DNA of 36,290 bases. It comes from Burkholderiaceae bacterium. Its GTDB lineage: Bacteria > Pseudomonadota > Gammaproteobacteria > Burkholderiales > Burkholderiaceae_B. Each line of letters starts with the position of its first letter. Positions within the stretch are counted from its first letter, which is position 1. The notes below the pieces were generated by a model. That model did not search any database and had not been told where the DNA came from. It saw only the letters and a list, made by a program, of their open reading frames with translations. Shown here piece after piece: positions 1 to 7,285 of the stretch. Both the position numbers and the translations under genes were made by a program. The DNA lies in contig SCSG01000043.1 in NCBI GenBank assembly GCA_004322135.1, positions 1-36,290 of the forward strand, in the 5' to 3' direction.

Positions 1-66
1 ACCGTGAAACGCCTTAGCGCCGATGATAGTGGACGTACGTCTGTGAAAGTAGGACATCGTCAAGCT
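1..66 (+). rRNA. rrf: 5S ribosomal RNA, 3' part only
   Basis: The first 66 bases match the 3' half of a bacterial 5S rRNA. The loop sequence CCGTGAAACGCC is followed by TTAGCGCCGATGATAGTG, a short helix, then GAAAGTAGG and the 3' strand CATCGTCAAGC that closes helix I. The 5' half lies outside the window, so the gene is cut by the window edge rather than broken. A strong terminator follows ten bases later. The 3' end is estimated from the helix I strand and could be off by a few bases. It implies that an rRNA operon lies immediately to the left. Confidence 0.87.
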
Positions 67-75
67 CTTGTTGCT

Positions 76-117
76 CAAGCCCCCTCACCGCCCTGCGGTC
101 GAGGGGGCTTGTCTTTA
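76..117 (+). terminator. Rho-independent terminator of the rRNA operon
   Basis: A perfect 11-base-pair stem is formed by CAAGCCCCCTC (76-86) and GAGGGGGCTTG (101-111). A nested 5-base-pair stem (ACCGC 87-91 with GCGGT 95-99) fills the loop, and the T-rich TCTTTA follows. Its place right after the 5S end fits termination of the rRNA transcript. Confidence 0.88.
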
Positions 118-243
118 TGGACCCTGATTACGTCCCCGCAGCGCTTGCCGCGATTTGTCTTTGCGGGCCCTCACCGTGCCTCGCGCGATGTACGTCCCAG
201 ACCTTCACGGTCCCTTGGGAATCCGCGTCGCAGGCCATAGTGC

Positions 244-271
244 TTGGCCCGTTGCGTGAAACAGGTAAAAT
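244..271 (+). promoter_or_regulatory. Candidate sigma70 promoter for the small membrane protein gene
   Basis: TTGGCC (244-249) and TAAAAT (266-271) are 16 bases apart and match the -35 and -10 consensus at 4/6 and 5/6 positions. Transcription would start near 278, about 33 bases before the ATG at 311. The SD GGAGGG at 300-305 lies in that leader. Read by eye only. Confidence 0.5.
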
Positions 272-310
272 ACCTCGTTACTTACCGATAACTCGTTTCG
301 GAGGGTCTCT

Positions 311-676
311 ATGACCGAGGTGTTGCCACCGGAAGACGACCGGGGTCTGTCGATGCGTACCCTTACGCACGCCATGTATGGTCTATTTGCCTTGGGTGTG
401 GTCACGGCCGGTTTTCTTGGCTTGGCCATCGTGTTTGCCATTGTGATTGCCTATTTGAAGCGCAGCGACGCTGCGGGCACGGTCTATGCACGGCATATGG
501 ACTGGATCATCAAGACATTCTGGTGGGGGCTTTTGTGGTTTGTGATCAGCCTTATCACCACGCTGTTCTACCTGGGTTGGATTCTGCTGGTCATCCTTGG
601 GGTATGGCTGGTCTTTCGCATCATCAAGGGCTGGCTTGCCTTGTTCGCGGGTGAGCCGCCGCAGCCCGAGTCGTAG
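311..676 (+). CDS. Small integral membrane protein, DUF4870-like
   Basis: This 121-residue protein has a short acidic N-terminus and about three hydrophobic helices: one near residues 22-49, then two in the segment from about residue 60 to 103. The hydrophobic part is rich in Trp and Phe (motif TFWWGLLWFV). It resembles small membrane proteins of Burkholderiales annotated as DUF4870 or 'membrane protein'; no biochemical role is known to me. The start at 311 is supported by the SD GGAGGG six bases upstream and a promoter at 244-271. A hairpin at 791-819 probably ends the transcript, so it looks like a single-gene unit. The product is almost certainly real, but its function is unassigned. Confidence 0.82.
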   Translation: MTEVLPPEDDRGLSMRTLTHAMYGLFALGVVTAGFLGLAIVFAIVIAYLKRSDAAGTVYARHMDWIIKTFWWGLLWFVISLITTLFYLGWILLVILGVWLVFRIIKGWLALFAGEPPQPES

Positions 677-1006
677 AAGTCTTGAGAAGAGCCCGGCCGG
701 CGGGATCCAAGGCGCCTTGCAGCTTGCTTGCTGTCGAATGGCGCGTTGCGGCTAAAGCGATTTCCGGCTGATCAACAACGCCGCAATATGAAAGCGCCGC
801 CATTATTGGCAGCGCTTTTGTCCTTGTGTCTTGAAGGCGCTACGGCGGTGTTCTTGTTCGCGGCGTGTGCCCGAGGCACCACGGCGGCAGCATCCGGTAC
901 ACGTCATATGCCCCCGACGCACGGCGTCGGCGAATGCTGTGGGGCTGCGAGGCAGCCACTTGAGGCCAGACGCCGCCGCTTCAGGACGCGGTATTCAGCT
1001 GTTTGA
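677..1006. other. Gene-free interval of 330 bases between convergent genes
   Basis: The stretch contains a terminator hairpin at 791-819 and a second, GC-rich hairpin (CCGACGC 914-920 with GCGTCGG 924-930, three-base loop) without a T-tract. Open frames on both strands here have atypical composition and no recognisable product, so I call no gene. Confidence 0.6.
791..819 (+). terminator. Terminator downstream of the membrane protein gene
   Basis: AAAGCGCCGCC (791-801) pairs with GGCAGCGCTTT (808-818) with one mismatch around the loop ATTATT. The stem ends in TTTT (816-819), followed by GTCCTTG. It lies about 115 bases after the stop at 676. Because the stem starts with AAA it could also work weakly on the other strand. 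Confidence 0.6.
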
Positions 1007-1279
1007 CTATTTAAGATGGCCGCTGACGAGTTTGGTCAGCTCGAACATGGAAACCTGGTCCTTGCCGAACAAGGGGCGCAGCTTGTCGTCGGCATTGATG
1101 TTGCGACGGTTGGCGGGATCCTGGAGGTCGTGTTTTTTAATGTATTCCCAGATTTTCTTGGTGACTTCAGTACGTGGCAGCGGACTGGCGCCAATGATGG
1201 CGGCCAGGGTAGCGCTGGGCGTCAGTGGCTTCATGAACGCCGCATTTGGCTTACGGGCGGGCTTTGCTGTTGTTGCCAT
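1007..1279 (-). CDS. Stand-alone SWIB/MDM2-domain protein
   Basis: This 90-residue protein consists of a basic, Ala/Lys/Pro-rich tail of about 15 residues and one SWIB domain from about residue 16 to the end. Typical SWIB features are the PLTPSATLAAIIG start, the TKKIWEYIKKHDLQDP helix, the NRRNINADDKLRPLFG stretch and a final FELTKLVSGHL. In eukaryotes SWIB occurs in SWI/SNF subunits; single-domain versions are common in betaproteobacteria and chlamydiae, where a nucleoid or DNA-topology role is suspected but not established. The open frame extends 35 codons further upstream, but the ATG at 1279 is preceded by TTTGGAGC at a proper distance and begins the basic tail, so I chose it. It is divergent from pyrC. 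Confidence 0.88.
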   Translation of the reverse strand: MATTAKPARKPNAAFMKPLTPSATLAAIIGASPLPRTEVTKKIWEYIKKHDLQDPANRRNINADDKLRPLFGKDQVSMFELTKLVSGHLK

Positions 1280-1321
1280 GAAAAGTTGCTCCAAAGGAAT
1301 GTTTAACAATTGAGTAACCTG

Positions 1322-1350
1322 AGCATAACTTGACTCAGGCGGAAAAACAA
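1322..1350 (-). promoter_or_regulatory. Candidate promoter for the SWIB gene
   Basis: On the minus strand, TTGTTT (1350-1345) and TATGCT (1327-1322) are separated by exactly 17 bases. This would place the start of transcription about 35 bases before the ATG at 1279. The -35 match is only 3/6, so support is modest. Confidence 0.35.
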
Positions 1351-1507
1351 AGCGATTTATGTAGTAGGCCCTTAAAAATCGCAATTGGTGGTGTGAGGCT
1401 GTTACAGGGGCTCACATGCGGGTTCGAACCGCGGTAAGATCGGTACTTTCCTGGTCGTTTTTCATACCGACGCCCACTTTTATGCCTTACACATTGCTTT
1501 TCGCTCT

Positions 1508-2572
1508 ATGAAATCCGCCACCTTCACCATGATTCGCCCGGACGACTGGCATTTGCACCTGCGCGATGGCGCCACGTTGCAAGCGGTAGTGGGGGATTCG
1601 GCAAGGCAGTTCGGTCGAGCGATCATCATGCCCAACTTGAAGCCGCCTGTAGTCAGCACAGATCTGGCCGGTGCGTACAGGCAGCGTATTCTGGCCGCCC
1701 TGGCCTTGGCAAAGCTGCCGGCTGGCGCTTTCACCCCCTTGATGACCCTGTATCTTACCGACAATACCACCGCCGCTGAAATCACGCGTGCTGCGCAGTC
1801 GGGCTTTGTGTACGGAGTCAAGCTATATCCGGCCGGTGCTACGACCAACTCCGACGCGGGTGTGACCGATTTGCTGGGACGCTGTGCCCAGGCTCTGGAT
1901 GCCATGCAAGAACACGGGTTGCCCTTGCTCGTGCATGGGGAAGTCACCGATCCGGCCGTCGACCTTTTCGACCGTGAGGCCGTATTCATTGACAGGGTCA
2001 TGATTCCACTGCGCCGGGCATTTCCGGGACTGAAGGTGGTGTTCGAACATTTGACCACCAGCAACGGCGTCGACTATGTAAGCGACGCGCAGGGGCCTAT
2101 TGGCGCGACGATCACCGCGCATCACCTGCTGTACAACCGCAACGCCATTTTCCAGGGTGGCATACGGCCTCACTGGTATTGCCTGCCGGTACTCAAGCGC
2201 GAGAAACATCGTTTGGCCTTGATCCACGCCGCAACCGGCGGTAACCCGCGTTTCTTTCTGGGGACAGACAGCGCGCCGCATCCGCGTGGGCTCAAGGAGC
2301 AGGCCTGCGGCTGTGCCGGATGCTACACCGCCCTGCACGCCATGGAGCTTTACGCGACAGCGTTCGACTCGGTTGGCAGGCTTGACGCCCTGGAAGGCTT
2401 TGCCAGCAGAAATGGGCCGGCGTTTTATGGCTTGCCCGTCAATCTGGGCTGCATCACCCTTGAGCATACCGCTTACGAAATTCCGCAAGAACTGCCAATG
2501 GGTGACTCCACCGTGGTGCCGCTGGCTGCCGGAGAATCACTGCCGTGGCGCCTGCGCGAGGCGCACGCCTAG
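1508..2572 (+). CDS. pyrC: Dihydroorotase, PyrC class II
   Basis: Zinc-dependent dihydroorotase, the third step of de novo pyrimidine synthesis: reversible cyclisation of N-carbamoyl-aspartate to dihydroorotate in the cytosol. At 354 residues it matches the E. coli-type enzyme (about 348). Visible motifs are the metal-binding HLHLRDG near residue 17, the active-site Lys in [12 protein letters not shown] near residue 105, [15 protein letters not shown] and the C-terminal GTDSAPH near residue 260. The ATG at 1508 has no clear SD and there is no usable in-frame start nearby upstream; a nine-codon frame ending in ATGA overlaps it (see findings). It is divergent from the SWIB gene and convergent with uup. 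Confidence 0.96.
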   Translation: MKSATFTMIRPDDWHLHLRDGATLQAVVGDSARQFGRAIIMPNLKPPVVSTDLAGAYRQRILAALALAKLPAGAFTPLMTLYLTDNTTAAEITRAAQSGFVYGVKLYPAGATTNSDAGVTDLLGRCAQALDAMQEHGLPLLVHGEVTDPAVDLFDREAVFIDRVMIPLRRAFPGLKVVFEHLTTSNGVDYVSDAQGPIGATITAHHLLYNRNAIFQGGIRPHWYCLPVLKREKHRLALIHAATGGNPRFFLGTDSAPHPRGLKEQACGCAGCYTALHAMELYATAFDSVGRLDALEGFASRNGPAFYGLPVNLGCITLEHTAYEIPQELPMGDSTVVPLAAGESLPWRLREAHA

Positions 2573-2576
2573 GGCC

Positions 2577-2595
2577 CCAGGCGAGTCGAGCCTGG
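2577..2595. terminator. Possible bidirectional hairpin between pyrC and uup
   Basis: CCAGGC (2577-2582) and GCCTGG (2590-2595) form a perfect six-base-pair stem with a seven-base loop, in the 33 bases between the convergent stop codons at 2572 and 2606. There is no T-tract, so strong intrinsic termination is doubtful. Confidence 0.35.
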
Positions 2596-2605
2596 TCCGG
2601 GTTGG

Positions 2606-4453
2606 TCAGTTACCCTGCTTGGCTTCAAGTGCTTCCCAGCGCGCAAATAGCTCTGCCATTTTTTCTTCCAGCTCTGTCAGCTCGTGGTTGATGCGCACGA
2701 TTTCGTCAGGAGCGTCCCGGTACAGGCTGCCGTTGGCCAGCGTTTCAGTCAGCTCGTGTTGTCGGGCTTCAAGCCCGGCGATGGTCTCGGGGATCTCGTC
2801 CAGTTCGCGCTGTTCCCATGACGTGATACGTGCGGCTTTGCCGGGCTTGGCGCGTGCAGGTGGCGTGTCGCCGGCTTTTTCCCCCGCCGGGGTATTGTGT
2901 GGCGAGGTACGTTGCGTCGACGTCGTGCCCGGCGTCGACGGCAAGACTGCGGCATCCTGCCCGGAAGGTCGTTGTGCCAGCCATTCGTCGTAGCCGCCGA
3001 CGTATTCCTGCCAACGGCCGCCGCCCTCGGCGGCGAGGGTCTGGGTGACGACGTTATTGAGGAATTCGCGGTCGTGGCTGACGACAAGCACCGTGCCCGT
3101 GTACTCCTGGAGCAATTCTTCGAGGAGCTCCAGCGTTTCGATGTCCAGATCGTTGGTGGGCTCGTCCATGACCAGTACGTTGGTCGGCCGCGCGAAGAGG
3201 CGGGCAAGGACCAGTCTCGCGCGTTCTCCCCCCGACAGGCTGCTTACTGGTGATTTCGCCCGTGCGGGCGAAAATAGGAAATCCTCCAGATAGCTCATGA
3301 TGTGTTTGCGCTGGTTGCCGATTTCCACCCATTCGCTACCCGGGCTGATGGTGTCTGCAACGGTGGCGTCCTCGTCCAGCTGTGAGCGCATCTGATCGAA
3401 GTAGCCGATGGTCAGGTTGGTTCCCAGCCTGACTTCGCCCTGGTTGGGCTGCAACTTGCCAAGTATGATCCGGATAAGTGTGGTCTTGCCCACTCCGTTG
3501 GGGCCGACGAGGCCGATGCGGTCCTTGCGCAGGATGGTCGTTGAAAGGTCATGCACCAGGGGCTGGGACCCGTACGAGAAACTGACATGCTTGAGTTCGG
3601 CAACCAGTTTTCCCGAGCGCTGGCCCTCGGCGATGGCCAGGTTCACGTTGCCGACACGCTCACGCCGGGCCCGGCGTTCAATGCGCAACTGCTCAAGACG
3701 GCGTACGCGCCCTTCATTGCGGGTGCGGCGCGCTTCAATGCCTTTGCGTATCCACACCTCTTCCTGGGCCAGCACTTTGTCGAATTTGGCGCTTTGCTGC
3801 CTTTCGGCTTCCAGCCACTCGGTCTTGCGCTGTTGCCAGAACGTAAAATTGCCTGGAAAGCTGAGCAGCTGGCCGCGGTCCAGTTCAACGATGCGCGTGG
3901 TGACGACATCCAGAAAGCGCCTGTCATGCGTGACCACGATTACGCTGCACTTGGCGTTCAGCAGGCGTTGCTCCAGCCAGTCAATGCCCGTGAAGTCCAG
4001 ATGGTTGGTCGGCTCATCCAGCAGCAGCAGATCAGGCTCATCGGCGAGCGCGCGTGCCAATGCCACGCGTTTGCGCATGCCGCCCGACAGGCCCGCAATC
4101 GGGGCGTCGGCGCGTAGATTGAGCTCGCTGATCAAGGCCTGTGCGCGCGCAGGCCTTGCCCAGTCTTCGCTCTCGTTGACGTCGCCGCACAACTCTTCGA
4201 ACACGGTCAGTGATTCGTCCAGGTCGGGTTCCTGTTCAACCGTGGCGACCTTCAGCCCGCCCAGGCGCATGACTTCACCGTCGTCGGGTATGACCCGGCC
4301 ATCGAGTATTTTCAGTAGCGATGACTTGCCGGCGCCGTTGCGTCCGATAAGACCGATGCGCTCTTTGGGCTGCACCGCCAGTTCGGTATGGTCAAGCAGC
4401 GGGTGATGTCCATAGGCAAGCTGGACATTGGTCAGGGAAATCAGGGTGGTCAT
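2606..4453 (-). CDS. uup: ABC-F ATPase Uup
   Basis: This 615-residue soluble protein has two ABC cassettes and no membrane segments. Cassette one has Walker A GRNGAGKSS (about residue 38), signature LSGGMRKR and Walker B LLLLDEPTNHLD. Cassette two has GPNGVGKTT (about 350), signature LSGGERAR and VLVMDEPTNDLD. Between them lies the basic linker typical of ABC-F proteins. A Pro/Thr-rich stretch leads to a C-terminal coiled coil (about 540-615), the DNA-binding domain that distinguishes Uup from other ABC-F members. The family acts on ribosomes; Uup is also linked to suppression of transposon excision and to recombination intermediates. I take ATG 4453, where homologs begin, although the frame is open to 4561 and no SD is visible. 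Confidence 0.93.
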   Translation of the reverse strand: MTTLISLTNVQLAYGHHPLLDHTELAVQPKERIGLIGRNGAGKSSLLKILDGRVIPDDGEVMRLGGLKVATVEQEPDLDESLTVFEELCGDVNESEDWARPARAQALISELNLRADAPIAGLSGGMRKRVALARALADEPDLLLLDEPTNHLDFTGIDWLEQRLLNAKCSVIVVTHDRRFLDVVTTRIVELDRGQLLSFPGNFTFWQQRKTEWLEAERQQSAKFDKVLAQEEVWIRKGIEARRTRNEGRVRRLEQLRIERRARRERVGNVNLAIAEGQRSGKLVAELKHVSFSYGSQPLVHDLSTTILRKDRIGLVGPNGVGKTTLIRIILGKLQPNQGEVRLGTNLTIGYFDQMRSQLDEDATVADTISPGSEWVEIGNQRKHIMSYLEDFLFSPARAKSPVSSLSGGERARLVLARLFARPTNVLVMDEPTNDLDIETLELLEELLQEYTGTVLVVSHDREFLNNVVTQTLAAEGGGRWQEYVGGYDEWLAQRPSGQDAAVLPSTPGTTSTQRTSPHNTPAGEKAGDTPPARAKPGKAARITSWEQRELDEIPETIAGLEARQHELTETLANGSLYRDAPDEIVRINHELTELEEKMAELFARWEALEAKQGN

Positions 4454-4662
4454 ACGTACATGCGCGGAAAAAAGTGACGACAGGCCTCTATTGTCGCAGG
4501 TTGCTTCGTCTTGCGTGGGTTGGGGGCCGAATGCGCCACACGCGGCTCGTGCCACTGCCATTCGAGCCGGGAAGATTCGGCGGACGGCACGAGGCTACTC
4601 AGCCGGCAGTGCCCGAGGAGTGCTGGCCACATGGGGCAGGATGATTTTGCGCCAATGTCCTA

Positions 4663-4668
4663 TACAAT
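4663..4668 (+). promoter_or_regulatory. -10 element of rnpB
   Basis: TACAAT (4663-4668), within TATACAAT, lies seven bases before the predicted 5' end of RNase P RNA at 4675. That is the spacing expected for a -10 box. No good -35 box is visible at 16-18 bases. Confidence 0.55.
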
Positions 4669-4674
4669 GTCAGC

Positions 4675-5088
4675 GCAGGGCAGATTGGGCAATCGCGGTA
4701 TTTTCAATATCGAGGAAGGTCCGGACTCCATAGGGCGGGATAACGGCTAACGGCCGTCCGGCTGCTGCCATGCTTCGGCAAGGCGGCGTGCCGAGGAATA
4801 GGGCCACAGAGACGAGTCTGCGGCGCGGGCGTGCTTGGCACGCACTGACACGGCCACCTCCGTGTTACGTGTTCTGGTCAGCCAGGGTGCGGCATCGCAG
4901 GGTGAAACGCGGCAACCTCTATCCGGAGCAACATCAAATAGGCATGCGTCTGGCACTTGTGCCAACAGGGCGGTCCGTCCGAGCATGCGGGTAGATGGCT
5001 AGAGTGCGGTGGCAATGCCGCACCCAGAGGAATGATTGCCCGCCAAGTTCGCTTGGTGTACAGAATCCGGCCTATAGATCTGTCCTGC
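4675..5088 (+). ncRNA. rnpB: RNase P RNA, bacterial type A
   Basis: Catalytic RNA of RNase P, which removes 5' leaders from tRNA precursors together with RnpA. The conserved landmarks occur in the right order. Near the 5' end is GAGGAAGGTCCGGACTCCAT at 4711-4730, followed by AGGGC. Next come CACAGAGACGAG, then GGGTGAAAC, then CCGGAGCAACATCAAATAGG, then the GAGGAATGATTGCC region. Close to the 3' end is ACAGAATCCGGCCTATAGAT. The ends are set by helix P1: GCAGGGCAGAT (4675-4685) pairs with ATCTGTCCTGC (5078-5088) with one G-U pair. TTTT follows at 5090. The length of about 414 bases fits the family. The gene lies between uup (divergent) and mraZ (same strand). Open frames across it are not genes. 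Confidence 0.95.
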
Positions 5089-5405
5089 CTTTTCTGGAGC
5101 CACTCCTGGAAGTTCGTTGTCGAGGATTTCGGGGCCGCGTGTTGCGCGTCTGTTTCGGGCCAGCGTTATTTCAGGGTCGCGTGGATCGTCCGTCACATGA
5201 TCCCGATATCGCCTGGGGCTGGAAGCGAAGAACACGGATAGCCGCCGCCGAATCGTTTACTTTCCCTTTCGTTTCTCTGCTGCGGTTTACAAAGTACTTG
5301 TAGATCGATCTGCAATTTCTTGATTTCCCTATGGATTTTTTTATACGAACCCCGTAACTGTGGTCCTAAGTGCTTGTTGTGATTGGAAAAACTGCAACTT
5401 AGCGC
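5089..5405. other. Intergenic region between rnpB and the mraZ promoter
   Basis: No gene is recognised. The left part is GC-rich. From about 5262 the DNA becomes AT-rich, with long T runs (5335-5342) and two adjacent palindromes, AAGTACTT (5292-5299) and AGATCGATCT (5302-5311). The AT-rich part lies upstream of the promoters that read into mraZ and might act as an upstream promoter element. Confidence 0.5.
5320..5347 (+). promoter_or_regulatory. Possible distal promoter of the dcw cluster
   Basis: TTGATT (5320-5325) and TATACG (5342-5347) are 16 bases apart; each matches consensus at 4/6 positions. If used, it would give a longer leader through the MraZ boxes. Support is weaker than for the promoter at 5406. 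Confidence 0.28.
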
Positions 5406-5434
5406 TTGACCAGATGCTTTTGATCCCGTAGAGT
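5406..5434 (+). promoter_or_regulatory. Probable main promoter of the dcw cluster (Pmra-like)
   Basis: TTGACC (5406-5411, 5/6 match) and TAGAGT (5429-5434, 4/6 match) are separated by 17 bases. The predicted start of transcription is about 5441, 35 bases before the TTG start of mraZ. The last base of the -10 box is also the first base of the first TGGG repeat, so MraZ bound at the repeats would block RNA polymerase. Confidence 0.6.
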
Positions 5435-5468
5435 GGGAAAAAGTAGGGTTTTGTGTAAAAAAGTGGGG
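5433..5468 (+). promoter_or_regulatory. MraZ operator: four boxes with a 10-base period
   Basis: GTGGGA (5433), GTAGGG (5443), GTGTAA (5453) and GTGGGG (5463) start at exact 10-base steps, separated by AAAA, TTTT and AAAA. MraZ proteins are known to bind TGGG(N) direct repeats at 10-base spacing in front of their own gene, so the pattern fits autoregulation. Box three is degenerate. Box one touches the -10 element and box four is part of the SD region of mraZ. Confidence 0.8.
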
Positions 5469-5475
5469 GAATAAT

Positions 5476-5904
5476 TTGTTCCAGGGAAGTAGTGCACTCA
5501 CATTGGATGTGAAGGGGAGGGTCTCGATACCCACCCGGCATCGTGACGCGCTAATTTCGCAGGTTGAGGGGCGTTTGACCCTCACACGCCACCCCGATGG
5601 CTGTCTGCTGGTGTATCCGCGCACGGTTTGGGAACAGCGCCGTACGCAAATTGCCACCTTCCCCATGTCGGCCCGTTCATTGCAACGTCTGCTGCTGGGT
5701 AGCGCGCAGGACGTTGAAATGGATGGATCGGGGCGCATTTTGATTTCGCCTGAACTGCGCAGTGCTGCGGGGTTGGTGCGCGAAGTCATGCTTTTGGGGA
5801 TGGGAAGCCATTTCGAGTTGTGGGATGCCGCAGAATGGTCGCGCCGCGAGGCTGAAGACCTGGCCAAGGGCATGTCTGATGCCCTTGAGAATTTTTCTTT
5901 TTAA
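5476..5904 (+). CDS. mraZ: Transcriptional regulator MraZ
   Basis: This 142-residue protein is a DNA-binding repressor of its own dcw cluster. It has the two tandem AbrB-like repeats of the family: the first opens with [20 protein letters not shown] (about residues 5-24), the second with [17 protein letters not shown] (about 78-94). The DxxGR core is present in both. MraZ forms a ring-shaped oligomer that contacts several TGGG repeats, and the boxes at 5433-5468 lie directly upstream. The start codon is TTG, chosen because the conserved N-terminus MFQGSS begins there and the SD GGGGGA (5465-5470) lies five bases upstream. rsmH follows after eight bases. Confidence 0.95.
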   Translation: MFQGSSALTLDVKGRVSIPTRHRDALISQVEGRLTLTRHPDGCLLVYPRTVWEQRRTQIATFPMSARSLQRLLLGSAQDVEMDGSGRILISPELRSAAGLVREVMLLGMGSHFELWDAAEWSRREAEDLAKGMSDALENFSF

Positions 5905-5912
5905 GGGCGCCC

Positions 5913-6980
5913 ATGGAGCTTGCACATCGGTCCGTGCTGTTGGAGCCTACGGTCAGCGCCCTGATTGACAACGATTTTGGCCGCAAACATAGGCGCATCA
6001 ACGAGACCGATCGGGCGTTCTCACGGTTGGGCGGCGTGTTCGTCGATGGAACGTTTGGGCGCGGGGGGCATAGCCGCCGCTTGCTGAGCAAGCTCACCGC
6101 CGACGCCAGGCTGGTGGCTTTCGACAAGGATCCGCAGGCTGTTGCCGTTGCCCGTGAGCTTGCCGACGAAGACCGTCGCGTTCAGGTCGTTCACAGCGGC
6201 TTTGCGGCGATGGATCGAGAGCTGGCGGCGTTGAATATAGATCACGTCAGTGGCGTGATGCTGGATTTGGGAGTGTCGTCTCCGCAGATTGACGATGCTG
6301 AGCGCGGTTTTTCGTTTATGCGTGAAGGCCCTCTGGATATGCGCATGGACACCAGCCGCGGCGTTACGGCCGCGGAATGGCTGGCATCCGCCAGCGTCGA
6401 GGAAATTAAGGAGGTCATAGCAAAATATGGCGAAGAACGGTTTGCTTTCAAGATTGCAAAGGCGGTTGTTGCTCGCCGCGAATCCAGGCCGATGCGCACA
6501 ACGCTCGACCTCGCCGAGCTCGTCGCCAGTGTCGTCCGTACGCGCGAAAAGGGTCAACACCCGGCCACTCGCACCTTTCAGGCTTTACGGATTTACCTCA
6601 ATGAAGAACTCGAGGAACTCGCGGGCGCCCTCGCGGCAGTTCTAAGAATCCTGGCGCCAGGAGGGCGCCTGGCCGTAATCAGTTTTCATTCTCTTGAAGA
6701 CCGCATGGTCAAGCAGTGCATTGCGGCTGCCTCGCGCCCGGGCGAGGCGCAGGCGCGGTTGCCCATTCGGGAAAGGGACATGCCGCAGCCTGTGCTGGAA
6801 TCGCTGGGGCGCGTGTTGCCTCGTGATGATGAAATAGGAGAAAACGTTCGTGCCCGGTCCGCGGTCCTACGCGTTGCCGAGCGTACGTCGGTTCCACTGC
6901 CGCCCGATCAGGGCGCTTCTTTTATCAACACCGCCGCTTTGGTCCGCCGGGCCGCGCGACACGCGCACAGGGGGAAATAA
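5913..6980 (+). CDS. rsmH: 16S rRNA (cytosine-1402-N4)-methyltransferase RsmH
   Basis: Formerly MraW. It transfers a methyl group from S-adenosylmethionine to N4 of C1402 in 16S rRNA, tuning the ribosomal P site. Motifs in order: [10 protein letters not shown] at the N-terminus, the SAM-binding [11 protein letters not shown] near residue 45, [20 protein letters not shown] near 113, PLDMRMD, the GEERFA region, [14 protein letters not shown] near 213 and [12 protein letters not shown] near 255. At 355 residues it is longer than the E. coli enzyme (313). The extra length is an insert of about 15 residues before the SAM motif (near 24-40) and a tail of about 30 residues after VLRVAERT. The last base of its stop codon is the first base of the ftsL start. 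Confidence 0.96.
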   Translation: MELAHRSVLLEPTVSALIDNDFGRKHRRINETDRAFSRLGGVFVDGTFGRGGHSRRLLSKLTADARLVAFDKDPQAVAVARELADEDRRVQVVHSGFAAMDRELAALNIDHVSGVMLDLGVSSPQIDDAERGFSFMREGPLDMRMDTSRGVTAAEWLASASVEEIKEVIAKYGEERFAFKIAKAVVARRESRPMRTTLDLAELVASVVRTREKGQHPATRTFQALRIYLNEELEELAGALAAVLRILAPGGRLAVISFHSLEDRMVKQCIAAASRPGEAQARLPIRERDMPQPVLESLGRVLPRDDEIGENVRARSAVLRVAERTSVPLPPDQGASFINTAALVRRAARHAHRGK

Positions 6981-7285
6981 TGGGCCGCCTTTGTATCGTG
7001 GTCGCGGCACTGCTGATGTCGTCGGCGGTATCCCTTGTTACTGCACGATTCCAGTCGCGCCAGCTGTTTGTGGCTTCTGAGCGGCTGGATTCCAAGGCAC
7101 GTGAGCTGGAGATCGACTGGCGCCGTCTGCAGTTGGAGCGTGCAGAACAGGCACGCAATGCGCGTATTGACGAGATTGCTCGCGATGACCTGAAAATGGT
7201 GCCCGTGTCGCCCAGCAGTACGATTTACATTACGAGTGCGTCGGCACCCAGCGCTGTTTCGAATGCGGCTGGGAGAAATCCATGA
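6980..7285 (+). CDS. ftsL: Cell division protein FtsL
   Basis: This 101-residue single-pass inner-membrane protein has a short N-terminus, a membrane helix at about residues 4-20 and a periplasmic segment with a heptad-like coiled coil (about 28-65, SERLDSKARELEIDWRRLQ). FtsL forms the FtsQLB complex, which signals FtsW-FtsI to make septal peptidoglycan. FtsL is poorly conserved; the call rests on size, topology and position between rsmH and ftsI. Its ATG overlaps the rsmH stop by one base and its stop overlaps the ftsI start by four, so its translation is probably coupled to both neighbours. Its partner FtsB is not in this window. Confidence 0.92.
   Translation: MGRLCIVVAALLMSSAVSLVTARFQSRQLFVASERLDSKARELEIDWRRLQLERAEQARNARIDEIARDDLKMVPVSPSSTIYITSASAPSAVSNAAGRNP

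Noticed and set aside
109-178. Two similar stretches, TTGTCTTTATGGACCCTGA and TTGTCTTTGCGGGCCCTCA, after the 5S terminator
   Set aside because: The similarity is short and imperfect and no second stable hairpin precedes the second copy, so neither a tandem terminator nor a duplication can be supported.
728-1313. Plus-strand open frames across the gap and opposite the SWIB gene
   Set aside because: They are Arg/Ala/Cys-rich, overlap a terminator hairpin and the SWIB gene antisense, and have no recognisable product.
1421-1430. GGTTCGAACC, like a tRNA T-arm
   Set aside because: No acceptor, D or anticodon arm can be built around it on either strand. It is just a ten-base palindrome in the pyrC leader.
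4511-5303. Several short open frames across rnpB
   Set aside because: They cross conserved RNase P RNA landmarks, have odd composition and no protein motifs.
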